From Linnemannia hyalina (taxonomy: Eukaryota > Mortierellomycota > Mortierellomycetes > Mortierellales > Mortierellaceae), in the NCBI GenBank assembly GCA_019671135.1, contig JAHRHY010000009.1:1488001-1552000 (forward strand): a stretch of DNA of 64,000 nt. The letters run 5' to 3'. Positions 43,385-56,063 of this stretch are shown piece by piece. The notes beneath the pieces were generated by a model. That model searched no databases and had not been told where the DNA came from. It saw only the letters and a list, made by a program, of their open reading frames with translations. Numbering within the stretch: the stretch's first letter is position 1; each line of letters begins with the position of its first letter. The translations under genes were made by a program, and so were the position numbers.

Positions 43385-45090
43385 CAAGTTCGCGTAGGAA
43401 AGCCTGTCTGACTGTGCACTTTGCCCACTCTCATATGTTAGAAATCGATACTCTGAGACGATGGAAACTGAATCGTCAGCTGGAGGAGGATCGAGCGCGG
43501 CTTCGGAACTTGGAGACTACCGATTCGTGTATATGTCGAGGTGGTCTACAGAAGGTGGCAAAGAGGAGAAAGACTATCAGTACGCCTCATTTGGCAACTT
43601 CTGAGAGTTCTGCTGGTGAAGGATCTGAGCAAGAAGGTAATAACCTAAAAGCTCATATGTCTGTGCGCCCAACTCTTCCCCTCGAATTAACACACTTCAC
43701 TCCTCAACAAAAAAATTAGACTCGACAGAGCTCGTGGAGTGCAAACACCGACTCTTGGGTCATCTTGATGTTATCCGGCGGAACCAGTACTTTCTGGAGC
43801 AGACGATAACATCAAGCGAGAAACAAGCCATCGACAGAGAGAAAGTGCCCACGTCGTTGTGGAATTTGTCGATGACCACAAACTTGATCCTTGCTGTCAA
43901 AGAAGTTACGGCGATGTTTTCCTCGTCCATGATTCGGTTTGACCTCTCGGAGAGAGCCTACATTCATACCATGGATGCTGTCCAAGGTGAGGAAATCGAC
44001 TTTAACACTTTAGCGTTGTTTTGTTTCGCTGAGCGAAGTGTGTGATATCTAATCATTGAACCCTTTGTCCTTACTGCATTAGAGTACTTGCGGGAACCAT
44101 TTCTCACGTCAGGGCAATACAAGAATGTCCTACAAGTATTGGAGTGCTCGTGGACACAGCTTCTTCTCCCGGCCCTTTCAACCTCTGCAGAACCCTATGC
44201 AGAGACATCGATACCACCCTCCAGCTCCCTCCCCATTGCTCGATTTGGTGTTGCTGCCCAGCATCAGATCCTTCAAAAGCAACAGCACCGTGGCAGCAGT
44301 GGAGAAGCACACCAATCCCGCTGCCTTGGAGGCCTACTCCGTATCCTGTTGCGTGCTCTGACGCAGACTCTCGATGCGATTCTACGGTCGAACACATCAC
44401 CGCAACAGCAAGTAGAACAACAACAGCGTCAGAACCAGCCTAGCGGAGTTGGCGGCGATGGTGGCGCATATCGTTTTGCGAGAAAGACCCGACTGACTGG
44501 AAAGACTCAGGCTGCAGAACGAGTGGAGCAAATACGGAAATCCCTTGCGAGTAGACAGGTTACGGAGCAACGGCAACAGCAGCAGGAAGAGAGGTGTGGG
44601 CAGATGGTGGAGATTGCATGTGGGCTTTTGATTGCATATCGACAGTCGTCTTTGATTATGGCCGAGCGTCTTGAGCGGAGGCGAGAACAATGTCCAAGTG
44701 GCAGCAGCGATAGTGGAGCCATGAATGAGCTTCAGGACAGTGCCGACAGTGACAGCAGCAGTCTACGCTTCAGTAGTGCTGATGTAAATGAACTCAAACG
44801 CGTTGAAGGTAAAAAAAAAAAAAAAAGAATTAGGCCAACTTCGATGGCAAGGGACAATTGCATATGTGTGCTGATCACAGCGTGAGTTGCATGCTTACTG
44901 AACACTGTTTTTGTTTCAATACTACATTATAGATGACTGCAATCGCCTGATGAGTAGCATCTGCTCAATAGCCCTGTTCTCGCCTGACGTATCAACAGTA
45001 ACCACAACGGAACGGCCACCGCGTCATGGAGTATCGGTATGGCTCACCACAAGGATACAACGCCTTGTCTCGATCGACTGCTTCCAATGA
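42735..45090 (+). CDS. Unknown protein, six exons, coiled-coil and Gln-rich
   Basis: Not recognised. Exons 42735-42876, 43017-43319, 43442-43636, 43720-43986, 44083-44808 and 44933-45090 give 596 residues. All five introns are GT...TAG and all are phase 1, so the model is internally consistent. Seen in the protein: a short N-terminal helix (RTALLLAIVIVNSTPL); an acidic, Ser/Arg and Gln-rich disordered zone (SPDRTRSPSPRLAEKRQ); a coiled-coil-like stretch (EIDTLRRWKLNRQLEEDRAR); a compact helical region (HRLLGHLDVIRRNQYFLEQT and AVKEVTAMFSSSMIRFDLSE); a large exon with Leu-rich helices (LGGLLRILLRALTQTLDAIL); and a small C-terminal helix. A nuclear scaffold or complex subunit is possible, but this is a guess. 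Confidence 0.75.
43349..43380. repeat. (CT)16 microsatellite in an intron
   Basis: Perfect CT dinucleotide array in intron 2 of the 42735 gene; preceded by a T run. Confidence 0.85.
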
Positions 45091-45522
45091 TTCCCCCTTT
45101 TTGTATTATTTGTTCAGCAGGCGCGTATTTCAAGTATTGGTTCACATTAGCGAGACGTTAAGTGTTTGTGAAGTTTGTTGTACACATTATTATTAACAGT
45201 CTAAGAGTTCTACATGTCTATGATTGAATGAATGGGTGTGAATGAGTTTGTAGGAGAGAAGTGTGATAGCTACAGCGTTTGTGTTTGTGTCATCAGGAAG
45301 AAGAAGAAGAAGCAGAAGAAAGGGCGAGGACATTACAGGAAAATGAAACAGCATGAGCAATAGTGGTGGAATACATTTGAAGGAATAAAAAGAAGTGATT
45401 TGTGTGGGTGTGCATGATCTTGACAATGATATGATGAGAGAATGGGGGAGGGAGATATGTACATGAGGAGAAGGTGAAGAAGTGGAGGTCATCAAGGAGA
45501 ATAAGTTGAGAAAAGGGGGTCT
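45091..45522. other. Convergent spacer, 42735 gene and integrase-finger gene
   Basis: About 430 bases holding two 3' UTRs. On the plus side AT-rich DNA follows the stop; a minus-strand open frame at 45193-45495 has no domain. No gene called. Confidence 0.5.
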
Positions 45523-47802
45523 TTAAAGATCATGAACAACACCAGAGATGAGTCCTCCAACAGCGCCAAGACGGTTCTTGGCCTCATGGTCCAAGAGAGC
45601 AGTCAAGTGGTGGTGTTGCTGTTGGTGGTGGTGATGATGATGGAAGGGTGCTCCTCCAGAGTGGAGGGAAGAGGAAGTAGTTGTGGTTGGCGAGGGAATG
45701 GAGCATGTCAACGAGGGGACGGCTGAAGGTGGAGGCGAGGCCAAGGATGAAGACGAGGCTGATGTCGATAGAGACGAGAGCGAGGTCGACACGTTGAGGG
45801 TAGGAGGGGTCGTCATGACGGGCGCCACGGCCGAAGAAGTGGAAGAAGTGGTGGTGGTCATCAAATGTTGCTGCTGCTGGTGGAATCGTTGCTGCTCCTG
45901 TTGGATCTGCTTCTGGAACATCTGGTTCTGACTGAGGAGAGGCGAATGCTCCTGTGGGTTGATAGTGCTGTAGTCGTGAGGTTGTTGTTGGCTGTCATAC
46001 CCGTTGGAGGCCTGGGATGGCATCAAAGCTGTCATTGAGGCGAGGGAGGACAGGGCCATCGAGTAGGTCGACTGGGGCTCAGTGGTGTAGGCTGTGTAGT
46101 CGTGGGTGGCGTAGGCGTGCTGGTTGTAGACATCCTGGTACTGAGCCTGGGTCGCCTGGTAGTTGTGTTCCAATAGGGGCGAGTATTGGCTAGCGGCCGC
46201 TGCGAACGAGTCGACTTGGTCGCGATCGTACATATGATGGTGGATGGACGAGGTGGCATCGTCGAGATTGGTGGTACCATCGGTGAGTGATTGATACTGG
46301 TTCTGTTGGGTCAAGTGGGCGAGAGAGATCAAGTTGTTGTCAAAAGAGTGGACAACTGGGAGATCCATTTTAACCATGGTTGTGGGGGTCGAACAGGTAC
46401 TGCTCAAGGCCGACATGCTTCCGCGAAGTCCGCTGGTGTTGAGCTGACCCAATCCCGAGAGTCCGCTCATATCCGAGGGCGACATTCCAGTGTTGTTACC
46501 GAGCGACAACTCTGAGAGGCCCATGCTAAGGCTCATATGATGGGCGTGCATGGCAACATTGTGCATCTGCTGGATCTGCTGCTGCTGGAGTTGGCTAAGC
46601 TGCTGCTGCTGTGTTGATTGCTGAGGATAGTTGTATTCAGTGTTAAATTGACCGTTGTTTGTGTTTCCGAAAAAGCCAGAGTTGGAGGTGTGCATCAAGG
46701 GGGAGATGGGGGTCATGGTGCCCTGGTCACCCTTGTTGATCATGCCATACTGTTGTTGCGAAGAAGAATAGACAGAACTGGCAGAGGGAGCAGTGGATGA
46801 TGTGGTCGAGAAGCTGGTGTCGCAAGTAAGGCCGGCAGAGGCAGAGGAGGACTGCTGTTGTTGTTGGTGGTGAGGGTGGTGGGATGGATACTCGTTCTCT
46901 GGGAGGATGGGACGCTTGTTTTTGCTGTATTTGCGGACACCCAGGCAAGTCTGGCAGTTCTTGGTGAAGAGGGAAACCAGCTCTGCAGGAACCTTGGAGT
47001 ATGATTTTGTGATCTACATAGGGTGAATGATGACCATTACAAGGAGAGAGAAAACCACACCACGAAGGCGGGAGTAAGAGGAAAGGAGAGGGAGGGAGAA
47101 TGGATTAACAAGATGGTTTACGCGAGGAACAAACAAGTGGATTGAGAGCGAGAGTGTGTGTGTATATATGTGCGAGTGAGAGAAAGGAGCTGCGTGGCAA
47201 AGGTGAGAGGAGAGGACGTGGTGCAGGGTGTGGAGGAGAAAGAAGGGGAGGGAGAGTATGAAGGTGAGAGAAGGAGACAGATAAAAGCAAAGGGGAGAGG
47301 AGGGCAGATGGATGGGATGTAAGGGCGAAGGAGGCTGGGGGAGAGGAGGCGAAGTACTGATCGATGGATTGATGATGAATGGTAAATTGCACAACAAAAG
47401 ATCAACAACAAAAAAACTTACTGCTGCAAAGGTTTTGTCGCGTCCGCCATGTCCAATGATGTGATGAAAGTAGCAGACTTTGTCATACAGTTGCTCACGG
47501 ACACACACTGGCTTGCCGTTCTTCTTGTCCAAAAGAATGCGAAGCTCGCCCACAACAGTGAACACAAAGTGCTTGCGGACCCACCACCGGAACTTTGGGT
47601 TGAAGATAGCAGTGTTCTCTGGGTTGGTGAGGACCATGAGGCAATCGTTGGCGAGTTGTTGGGTGATCAAGGCCTTGTTGCGTTTGCGGATGTGGAGCTG
47701 GTTGATGTATCCCTCGACAAGAGTCTCGAAGGTCTCCGGGCTCAGGAATGAGTATGTTTGTGGCATGTAGAGTCCTGTGCTGCTGTTGCTGTTGGGCGCC
47801 AT
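45523..47802 (-). CDS. HHCC integrase-type zinc finger fused to Gln-rich regulatory region
   Basis: Exon 1 is 47802-47422 and exon 2 is 47013-45523, with a 408-bp phase-0 intron (GTAAGT...TAG), giving 623 residues. Residues 20-110 form a folded N-terminal region (FETLVEGYINQLHIRKRNKA, FRWWVRKHFVFTVVGELRIL). A zinc-binding HHCC motif follows: H114-x3-H118-x28-C147-x2-C150 (FHHIIGHGGRDKTF...LFTKNCQTC). This is the integrase zinc-binding fold found before retroviral and Ty3-type integrase cores and in domesticated SCAND3/KRBA2-type proteins. No DDE catalytic core follows. Instead there are about 470 residues rich in Gln, Ser, His and Thr, with Q tracts and His runs, like a transcription-activation region. 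The protein is probably a nuclear DNA-binding regulator derived from a transposon integrase; this is inference. It has its own TATA box. Confidence 0.82.
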
Positions 47803-47957
47803 TGTATGTGTGTGATGGGAATTAGAAGTGTGAGGATGAGGATGAAGATGAGGCAGGATGGCCTGGTTATTTGATTGTTTGGATTGTTTGTTAATGGTTA
47901 AGGGACCTCTGGAATAGATGAAGAGAAAAGGGAAACAACGGATTGGGGATGGAAGGG

Positions 47958-47965
47958 TTTATATA
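47958..47965 (-). promoter_or_regulatory. TATA box of the integrase-finger gene
   Basis: TATATAAA on the minus strand, about 160 bases upstream of the ATG at 47802. The match and the distance are typical for a TATA-driven fungal promoter. Confidence 0.6.
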
Positions 47966-50145
47966 GCGATCGATGGGATTAAGGAAAAAAAAGGACTCGA
48001 GGGTGTGAAAGGCGCAACCAACAATTGCGAGAAAAAATAAGGGTTGTGTGCGAGGTCGATCACTAGAGATGGGGTATCGATATGTTTGCAAGGAGAGGGA
48101 TGAAGTATAAAGGGTGAGGGATGATGAGAGGAGTAGTAGAGAACAACGAAGAGAACGAGAGTGAGGGAAAAAAAAGAGATAAGAAAGGTGGGAAGATTGG
48201 TGGAATTCCAATCCTTATATTCCTTTTTTATTTTCTTTTTGTCCGTGCCTCGTTACGTCTGTGTTAATGGATGGACGAGTAGACAATTGTTGAGCAATTG
48301 GACGTGGAAGAAGGTCAAAGAGGAAGGTTCTTCTCTTTTCTCTGTCCTTCTTGCCGCATTTGTGTTCATTGTCTATCGATGTGTGTCTGTATATCAGGGA
48401 AGATGTATGATATGATAGTGAAGGAGGGAGGGAGAATAGAGGGTCCTATCTTTGTCCTCACTTCTGTGTGAGTGTTACGATGCATGTGTGTACTTTTGTG
48501 TGAATGTATGCACGAGTGTGTGCGTGTGTCGTGTGTGTCTGTGTGTTGTGTACTTGTGTGGCTGCATGGAAGCTTTGGCGTCAAGTGGAATGTGGAATAT
48601 CTTGACGACTGTTCCATTGACCTGGGAAATTGCATCTGTCTCTCTTCTTTTTGGCCCTTTCCTTTTTCGCACAAACACAGAGAGAGAAGAGAGATGTCCC
48701 TCTTGTCCCTTCCTTACGTCCTCCCTCCGTTCTGTGCCGCAGAGAAGGAAATCGCCTGTCTCTCTGTATGGCGATCTTGTATTAAAAACAACATTCCTCC
48801 GCCTCATGATTCACAGACCACCACATCGATCCAACCAGGCACTCAAAAGGTGGGGCAATTGAACGAGTGGAGAGTAAAAAAGGAATTACACAACGCATGG
48901 AGTAGCTCGCCTGTTTATTTTTATGTCGCACTCTGACGTTCAAAACAAACAAACAAAAGAAACCAACGTTTTGACAAGGAGTCGTCATCCTATGGTGCTG
49001 AGCGGGCAGAAGGAGAAAGGCCATGGTCGCCTTTTACCCAGTGTCTATCACGATGGGTTTATGGTGGAGAGAGTAAGAATAAAGCGTAGTTCGCCTCCTC
49101 TCTATTTTTATTGGACCAACCCCACTGGGTACCTCAGTACCTGACAGATTTCTGTGGATGTAGTACCCCTCCTAGGTTCGCATGTGTACCTTGTGCAAAA
49201 GGAGAGACCACGAAAACATGACAGATTCAGGAGGCAGAAAAAAAAAAAAAAAAGAGAGAGGGGGCATTGCGGAGGTGGGGAGAGAAGAGGGATGGGAAAA
49301 GGGAAGGAGGGATCATTGGGGAAGAAAAGACTCTTGATGGACTGAGTGTCCATCCCATCCCACAAGAGATATGCAACATAGCAAGCAATCAGACAAACAA
49401 AAAAAACACATCTCAAATCCATTTTCACCTTCTGCCAATCGCATGTTAAAGTATTTTTCCGTCCGTCCCGTCTCTCCTTCTTCACCTCTTCCTCTAACTT
49501 TCCTCTTTCGTGGTGGTTCATGGGTCAACCATGGTTTTTTTAAGGAGACAGAGCCCAAAGAAACATCAAAAGACAGACAGAAAAAGGAGACAGAGACAAA
49601 AAAAAGAAGGGACATTAGATAAAATAACAAAAAGAAATTCGCCGCACCATTGATGTCTTTCCTTACTTTCATTTTGCGGTCATTTTTCTTTGACATGTAC
49701 AGGGCGACCATTTCCGGAACGATAGCAAACAAAGAGAGATTGAAGGGCTCTTTCCTTCTCTTTCATTCAGCACAACGTGAACAAGATTCCACGTTCAGAG
49801 AAAAAGAAAGACTCTCTCCCTCTTTTCTTCCACGAAGAAAGAAAACAGGCAACCAGATGGCGCACAGCCATAGTATGTGGCGCAACACACGGACAATGGC
49901 AACTCTTACGGGGTTTTTCTCTCTGAGAGAGTAGGACCTTCCCTTCAAACGACCTGATTCCGTCAGAAACGTGGGTCTATTGAGAATCTTGGTGCAGAAC
50001 TGGAAATGACAACATCAGTACCTTTTGTTTCTATCGTGAGACACACCATCCGGTTCTCTCTCTCTCTCTCCCATTTGCACACTCATACATCCTCCTCTCT
50101 CACACACATCCACAGACACATCCTCTCTCTCTCATACAAGGACTA

Positions 50146-50352
50146 TCAGTTGACTTTCTTTGGGACTCTTAGTTGACTTTCGATAGGCAATCGCAAGCAC
50201 GTGTAGTCACGATCAACGGCACTATCCATGCTTTTGTGTGTCAAACAAATCACGACTTCGGCAGGAACGAAATGTCGTACCGGAAGTGGAGTACATTGGA
50301 AAGAGTCGGTCCTCGATGAATGGTACTTCGAGCATGTGTTGAGGTCGTTCAT
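50146..50352 (-). other. Possible small gene or exon fragment
   Basis: 68-codon frame with mixed codons (NDLNTCSKYHSSRTDSFQCT...) starting directly after a CAG that could be a splice acceptor. It shows no recognised domain and I could not find an upstream exon. It may be a gene relic or chance. Confidence 0.2.
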
Positions 50353-50711
50353 CTGCGGTTCGGGAGCAATACAAACAAGAATTTTCTAGATCCCTATAGC
50401 GTCATTGATTGCAGCATGTCAGTGCAGCACCAACGCTGTTGTTACACGAACATCGTTCAGCTTCTGAATTGAGTTTCACACTCGCTGCTTGTTGGTAGTT
50501 GATATGTATGTAGTGAGACATTTGGCGTTTGAGCAGATATGATCAACCGTCGCGTCAATTTCGCGTTGAGTGACTGCTTTGAAGGTTGTTGTGCCCATTT
50601 TTTTTTTTTTTTTGGCGGTCCAGGCAAGGGCTAAAGGTGTCGAGATTGGTGGCACCTTTCGCTTTCACCTTTGACATCCAGCCATCCCTCTTCGCTACAA
50701 CACTACCAACA

Positions 50712-52215
50712 ATGAACGACGGCATCCCTCCAGCGATCCCCATCACCTTTGAGCCTCGCCTTATCCAGCCACCTCTCGCTCTCAAGCAGACCTCAGCATT
50801 CTCTCATGGCGACATTTACATCTTTGACATTGTCGCCAACAGCAGCAACATGATCGTCTCGGCCTCCAACCACGAGATCAAGCTGTACAACCCCGCCACC
50901 TTTGCCATCAAAAACATCCTCAAGTTCCACACAGATACCATTACTCAGATTAAAGCACATGGGGAGAACATTCTGATGTCCTCGTCCAAGGACGGCTCTG
51001 TCGCTGTCTGGGACCTCCGAACTGATGCTGGCCCTGTCCAGGTCTTCAAGAGTAAGCAAGAGGACTCTTTTGTAACAGGCATGCTGTATTTATCGTGGCC
51101 ACCCACGGCGATAATCATTAATGAAATCAATTGACACTTTACTTGTATTTTTTGTTGACATGTAGCGCCAGCAAAGGACCCATTGCTGTCATTCGACCTC
51201 AACTCATCGGAACAAATCTTGGCCGCAGGATCAGAGTTGGTCGAGTACGACGCCAATATCCACTTTTTCGACGCCCGCAGCAACACCTCAGCGATTGTGA
51301 AAACCTACTCGGAATCGCACAGTGACGACATCACCAACATCAAATTCCACCCCACCAACCCTGCTCGCCTGATGACGGGCTCCGTCGACGGATTGATCTG
51401 CCAGTTCGATCTGACGGACATGGACGAGGAAGAAGGACTAATGGTGGTCTCGAACACGGGCGCAAGTATTAGCAGGATCGGATATTTCGGACCCAATGCC
51501 GAGTACATCTACTGCCTGAGTCACATGGAAACCCTCTCGCTCTGGAATAGCGAGGATGCCGATGCGATTCACCAGTTTGGAGATATTCGCGGAGTCAGCA
51601 ATCCTGCCATGGGGTTGACACTAGACTATGGGATCGACTGCCAGTACGAGCCGGAATCGGGACGCCTTTTCTTGCTTGCAGGGTCAAATGAGTAAGTACA
51701 AGTTACGCCACAAGTAACAACATTTGGACGTATTTTATTCTTTAGGTGCTTCGCCTTGCATAGAGGGTGTTTACCGCTGAAGTGATTTGCTCATTTAATC
51801 TCTTTGCACCATTTTGATTATTTTTTTATAGGGGTAACATTAATATTCTGCATGTCAAGGCAGATTCCCTCCAACTCTGTCAAGTTCTGAGCGGAGGACA
51901 CAGCGAGATTGTCAGGAGCACATTCTGGGACTCGAAGAGAGGCATCTTGTACTCTGGAGGAGAGGATGCCAAGCTTGGGCTCTGGAACTCTGACCCCATC
52001 ACTACCGCCACATCACCTCTTGCAGCAAGTGCCTCCTCAAGGCATAGCTCCCCATTACAACTCAAGGTAAAGGGGTGACTTTTTATATCTGACAGGGTCG
52101 TTGAGTCATTGGCTATTATGGGTGCTTGCACAATGGGTGACATATACTAACCTTTTCTTCTTTGACGGTTTGTCGATAGGCTGAGGGCAAGTCCTCTAGA
52201 TCCAGCCCATATTAG
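50712..52215 (+). CDS. WDR89-like WD40 protein
   Basis: WD40 beta-propeller protein of the WDR89 group; the molecular role is not established. Exons 50712-51051, 51166-51691, 51832-52066 and 52180-52215 give 378 residues. WD-like blades are visible: DIYIFDIVANSSNMIVSASN, HTDTITQIKAHGENILMSSS with KDGSVAVWDLR, HSDDITNIKFHPTNPARLMT with GSVDGLICQFDL, then YIYCLSHMETLSLWNSED, and a last blade HSEIVRSTFWDSKRGILYSG with GEDAKLGLWNSD. GMTLDYG-type WDR89 elements are represented by GLTLDYGIDCQYEP. The C-terminus is a short Ser-rich tail. The ATG at 50712 is taken rather than an upstream in-frame Met at 50586, because the 126 bases before it encode a Phe/Trp-rich stretch from a T tract. Confidence 0.87.
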
Positions 52216-53703
52216 ACCATCTCTTACAGGAAACAAAAGAAAAACACAATAGCATTTTTGATACGCAACACACAGCGTTATAAGTGGCGGTACCAGAGCA
52301 AGTGGCAAGTGGCAGGACCATAGAAAGTGACGGGATCAGGGATTGTGAGCAAAAGGGTATCTCTCTGGATTGAGCGCTATGGCAGGACATGCGGACCTGA
52401 AACAAGTCCACGTTGTAGATTTCGAGAACGGAGGGGCGGAGGATCCAATCCAGTTGCAGCTCCTCAAAGCAAAGGAGAGAGGGTTCTCTTGTTATTTTCT
52501 TATTCAAGGAGGTCGACCTGCTATTAATGAAGAAGGGGGAGAGGGTACTTGTGCAAGGGGCTAATGAGGGCTAGGCATGGAACAACCAAGCTGACCGGGC
52601 GTGCAAACACAAACAGACACCGATACTTGGTTGTTTGGTTGCATGGGCTACTTGGAAGCAGAGGCGAAATGCGGCTACAGTGGCAAAGGTACTAGGACAG
52701 AAAACATAAAGGACAGGTGGATGTCAGCACACACAGCCTGAGTGAGAGAGAGAGAGAAGAGACCTGTGGTGGCGGGAGTGGCAGATGAGTGCAGCACAGG
52801 GGAAAGGGGGGAACAGAAGAAGAGATTGGATGACGAAAGGGGGCAACAAAAGGGACAAGAAAAAGAGAGAATGGGAGGGGCGAGTGCAAGGATGGTTCAG
52901 TGGATGGATCCGTTTGCCGCTTTGTATCTCTCCCTTTTCCTTTCACTTCCCTTCTCTCTCCGTTCTCTTCTCTTTCTCTTTCTCTTTCTCTTTCAGTTGG
53001 CCTTCATCTTTCATCGACAACCTGCTGACTCTCTTCTCATTCCTCAACTGATTCACACACCCTCCCCACTCTCTTCCTGCCCTCCTTCCCTTCTTGTCTT
53101 TCTGATTCCTTCTCTCCCTTGTCCTTTCTCTCTTTCTTTCCACCTTCTTTCTCTCCTAACTCACACTAGTCTCCTCCTTGCCATCTCCCCCTTCTTCAGA
53201 CGACGAAGACCTTCTTCTTTCTCTTCTCTGAACAGCACGTTGTCATTGCTCTCAGTAACAACACTCGAATCGTCTTTTGGGAGAATAGAAACCGTACTCT
53301 TGAGAACAATCACTCTTCCTCTTCCCAACTACACTGCATCCCCTCTCTTTCTTCCTTTCTTTTTTGTTTGCCATCACCTCCAGCAAACAAAAAACTGCTT
53401 ATGTATTGCATTGCCGTAACGGTTTATTCGTTTCAAACCCTTTTGCAACCCAAACCACATCCAGTCTGCACCACGTTCTTTTTTTTTCTTTGCCCCAACC
53501 AACGGTTCTTGCACCCAACCATTTGAATCCTCTCTCTTCTCCTTTTCCGTATTTTCCTTTTGTTCTCGTGGTTGCTCCTTCTCCCTTTCTCTCTCCCTTC
53601 CCACGCTGTCTCATTTCCCAACAGAACCCTCACCACAAGAAAGCAAGCAACAACAACAACAACAACATACCTATCAACGCGAGAGAAGAGCTATAGTTTC
53701 ACG
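52216..53703. other. Spacer with pyrimidine-rich leader of the 53704 gene
   Basis: About 1.5 kb. From about 52915 to 53640 the plus strand is C/T-rich, including (CTTT/CT) units at 52965-52995, then CAACAA units just before the ATG. It is typical of a long fungal 5' UTR or promoter; no gene is supported. A TTTCAG that could act as a 5'-UTR splice acceptor lies at 52991-52996. Confidence 0.5.
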
Positions 53704-53974
53704 ATGAATACCTCGCGACCTTCGTCGGCCAATCAAAAGTCGGTCGCGAATGCCAGTAGTACAACAGCTGCTCCACTCCGACGCGCCAAAGTCGCCAGCG
53801 TCGCCCAAATGGATATTTCCTCCATCGCGCCCTCCTTCAAGCCTATCGCCTCTTCCTTGCCCGGATCGGCCACTGTGACCCCGACCAACTCCTCTCGTGC
53901 AAGTTACTCCATGACCCCCTCAACATCAACACCCAATGGATATCATACAATCAATGGCAACACGTACAACACTT

Positions 53975-54009
<35 letters not shown>

Positions 54010-56063
54010 ACACCGACTCCTCCTCGCATGGCGTCTGTCCGTGTCCGGTCGTCCAATTCTGTTGCCACGACTGCATCTTTCAGGAGTGCCAATGGTGCAA
54101 GCAGCGCAGGGAGTGGACGGCGAGACGGTGGATCGGTGACTTCTGATGACGGCACTGTTTCTGAGGACTCGGATCGCGCTGGAGACGAGATGCAGCTCTA
54201 TTCAGGAGGTCAGGCCAGTGTCGGCGGAGGGGTCAATGTACCGGTTGGGTTATCTGGCAGGCATAACTCCTCTTCCTCTGCAGGGTTGGTCCGCTCCCCA
54301 TCGTCGTCAACGGTGGGGCTCAAGATTGCTGGACGGTCAAGTCGACACAGGGCAACATCCAGTACATCAGGCTTGACTTTTGGATCAGGAAACAATCAGG
54401 CCAAACCAATGCGAATGGCAGTGGGCGCGTCCATCAAGATCGATCCAAGTCTGAGCCTCAGCAATCAAAACGCTTTGCAGTCGTCTCTACTGACTACTAC
54501 GACTCCTGGATCTTCTACAGCGGGATCGCTTGTCGGCACTACTTCTCCTGCACCGCTCACATCCTCAGCATCGCTCCCAACCTGGAACAACACGCCGTCC
54601 TCCAATGCAAGCTTGGGCAGTAGCCTTTCAAGAAGCGGATCCCTTGGACATTCTCGATCAGGAGATGAAGGATCGGCACTATCAGGAATGTCAAATTCGT
54701 CATCACAGCCATTTCAACAGCAACAACAACAACCAACGACCCGATCAGTCAAGAGCGCTTCAGCAACAACATCGGCCACAGTCAAGCAGGCAGAGGAGAA
54801 TCGCCGGATAGAAGAAGCAGCCAGGACACGACGCAAGATTGCGGACCTTGAGATCTCGAACGCTTCTCTTCTATCGATCAATCAATCTCTTGAGGCGACC
54901 ATTCGGAAACAAGCGAGTGAGGTTCAGGAGCTCAAGGTCCGAATGCAATCGTAAGTGGGAAACCATTCGTCTTGTTGTTTACCTCTGTGTACTTGGTATG
55001 ACCTTGAAAGTCAAGGCACCTAATGCATTCCTCCCCTATTTTTGTTCACTTTTGATTCTGGTGTACCCATCCACATTGTTACCGCTCTCGCTCAACTTGT
55101 CCCTTACCGCTCACCCCCTAAAAAAATATTTGTCGGCCCATCGCGAACACAAACAACAATGACACACGATAACAACAACAACAACAAAAAAAAACGTTGC
55201 CTCACACGATCCCAATCTGCCCTTCACTCACCAATTGATCTGTTCCTGCCTCTTTCCTCACTACGTTCTTCTTTTCTAGAACACATTATGGAGAGTTAGG
55301 GTATTCAGCGGCAGATTTGGCGCTGGCACAGAGCGTGGAAGCAATTGAACTGACAGAGGAGGAGAAACTGGACGACATGACATTCAAGCGTCTTTGTATG
55401 TCAATCGAGCAAATGATCTTTGAGGCCAAGTCAGCTCTAGATCAATGCTCGAAACCCGCTGGAGTCAAAGTCCTGTCGCTGCATGATATGTGTAAGTGTG
55501 CGCCGTGGGTGTTGTTGCGTTTTTGTCGCGTTTATCTCGACACTCTGTTCTCTGTCCAGCTCAGCAGACTAATGCTTATTTTTGACATATCTTGTATGTT
55601 GACAGATGAAAAGGAAGTACGAGAGGCGCAAGTGGTTGATGAAGACGACGAAGACGATGTGGACAATGTGGGCGGTCGAGGAATGAGCCAGATGACGTTT
55701 GTACAGGATGATGACGACGACATTGATATAAAGGATCACGGCGCCATGAAGGCCAAGTACTCAATAGAGGTCCTCGCACCACAGGACGACGACAAGCATA
55801 GCGACAGGGCGAGCGACATCACTAAGAATCAGCAACGACAACGACAGAACTCGAAGGAGACTCGTCGGGATTCGGGGCTGAGTCGATCCAGTGGTGAAAG
55901 TATGCGGGCTCAAAATAAGCGGCAGCAGGGTGATAGACTCTTTCGTGACGACAGCGACAACGAGGGGGGCCATGAGAACGACGGCGGTGGGTTGGGATTG
56001 ACTAGTTCTCCACATACCATGATTTCTTCCGCTGTTCTAGATACGCCGACGATCGTTACTTGA
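53704..56063 (+). CDS. Ser/Asn-rich coiled-coil protein, conserved in fungi, unknown
   Basis: Exons 53704-54950, 55280-55491 and 55606-56063 give 638 residues; introns are 329 and 114 bp with GTAAGT donors and TAG/CAG acceptors. The first 350 residues are disordered and rich in Ser, Thr, Asn and Ala, with an Asn run (encoded by AAC repeats near 53978-54007). Residues about 360-420 form a coiled coil (EENRRIEEAARTRRKIADLE, ISNASLLSINQSLEATIRKQ), continued across the splice by HYGELGYSAADLALAQSVEA. A second helical unit follows (FKRLCMSIEQMIFEAKSALD). The C-terminal 150 residues are acidic and Gln/Arg-rich. I recall coiled coils like DLEISN.SLL.IN..LE in uncharacterised fungal proteins; the function is not assigned. 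Confidence 0.82.

Larger units (their letters stand above)
47803..50711. other. 2.9-kb spacer between integrase-finger and WDR89-like genes
   Basis: Contains the integrase-finger promoter and 5' UTR at the left. The middle has T/C- and TG-rich DNA. A minus-strand frame at 50146-50352 has coding-like codons but no partner. No other gene is supported. Confidence 0.5.

Noticed and set aside
50586..50711. Upstream in-frame Met for the WDR89-like gene
   Set aside because: It would start in a poly-T stretch and add a Phe/Trp-rich segment not typical of WD40 proteins; the ATG at 50712 fits better.
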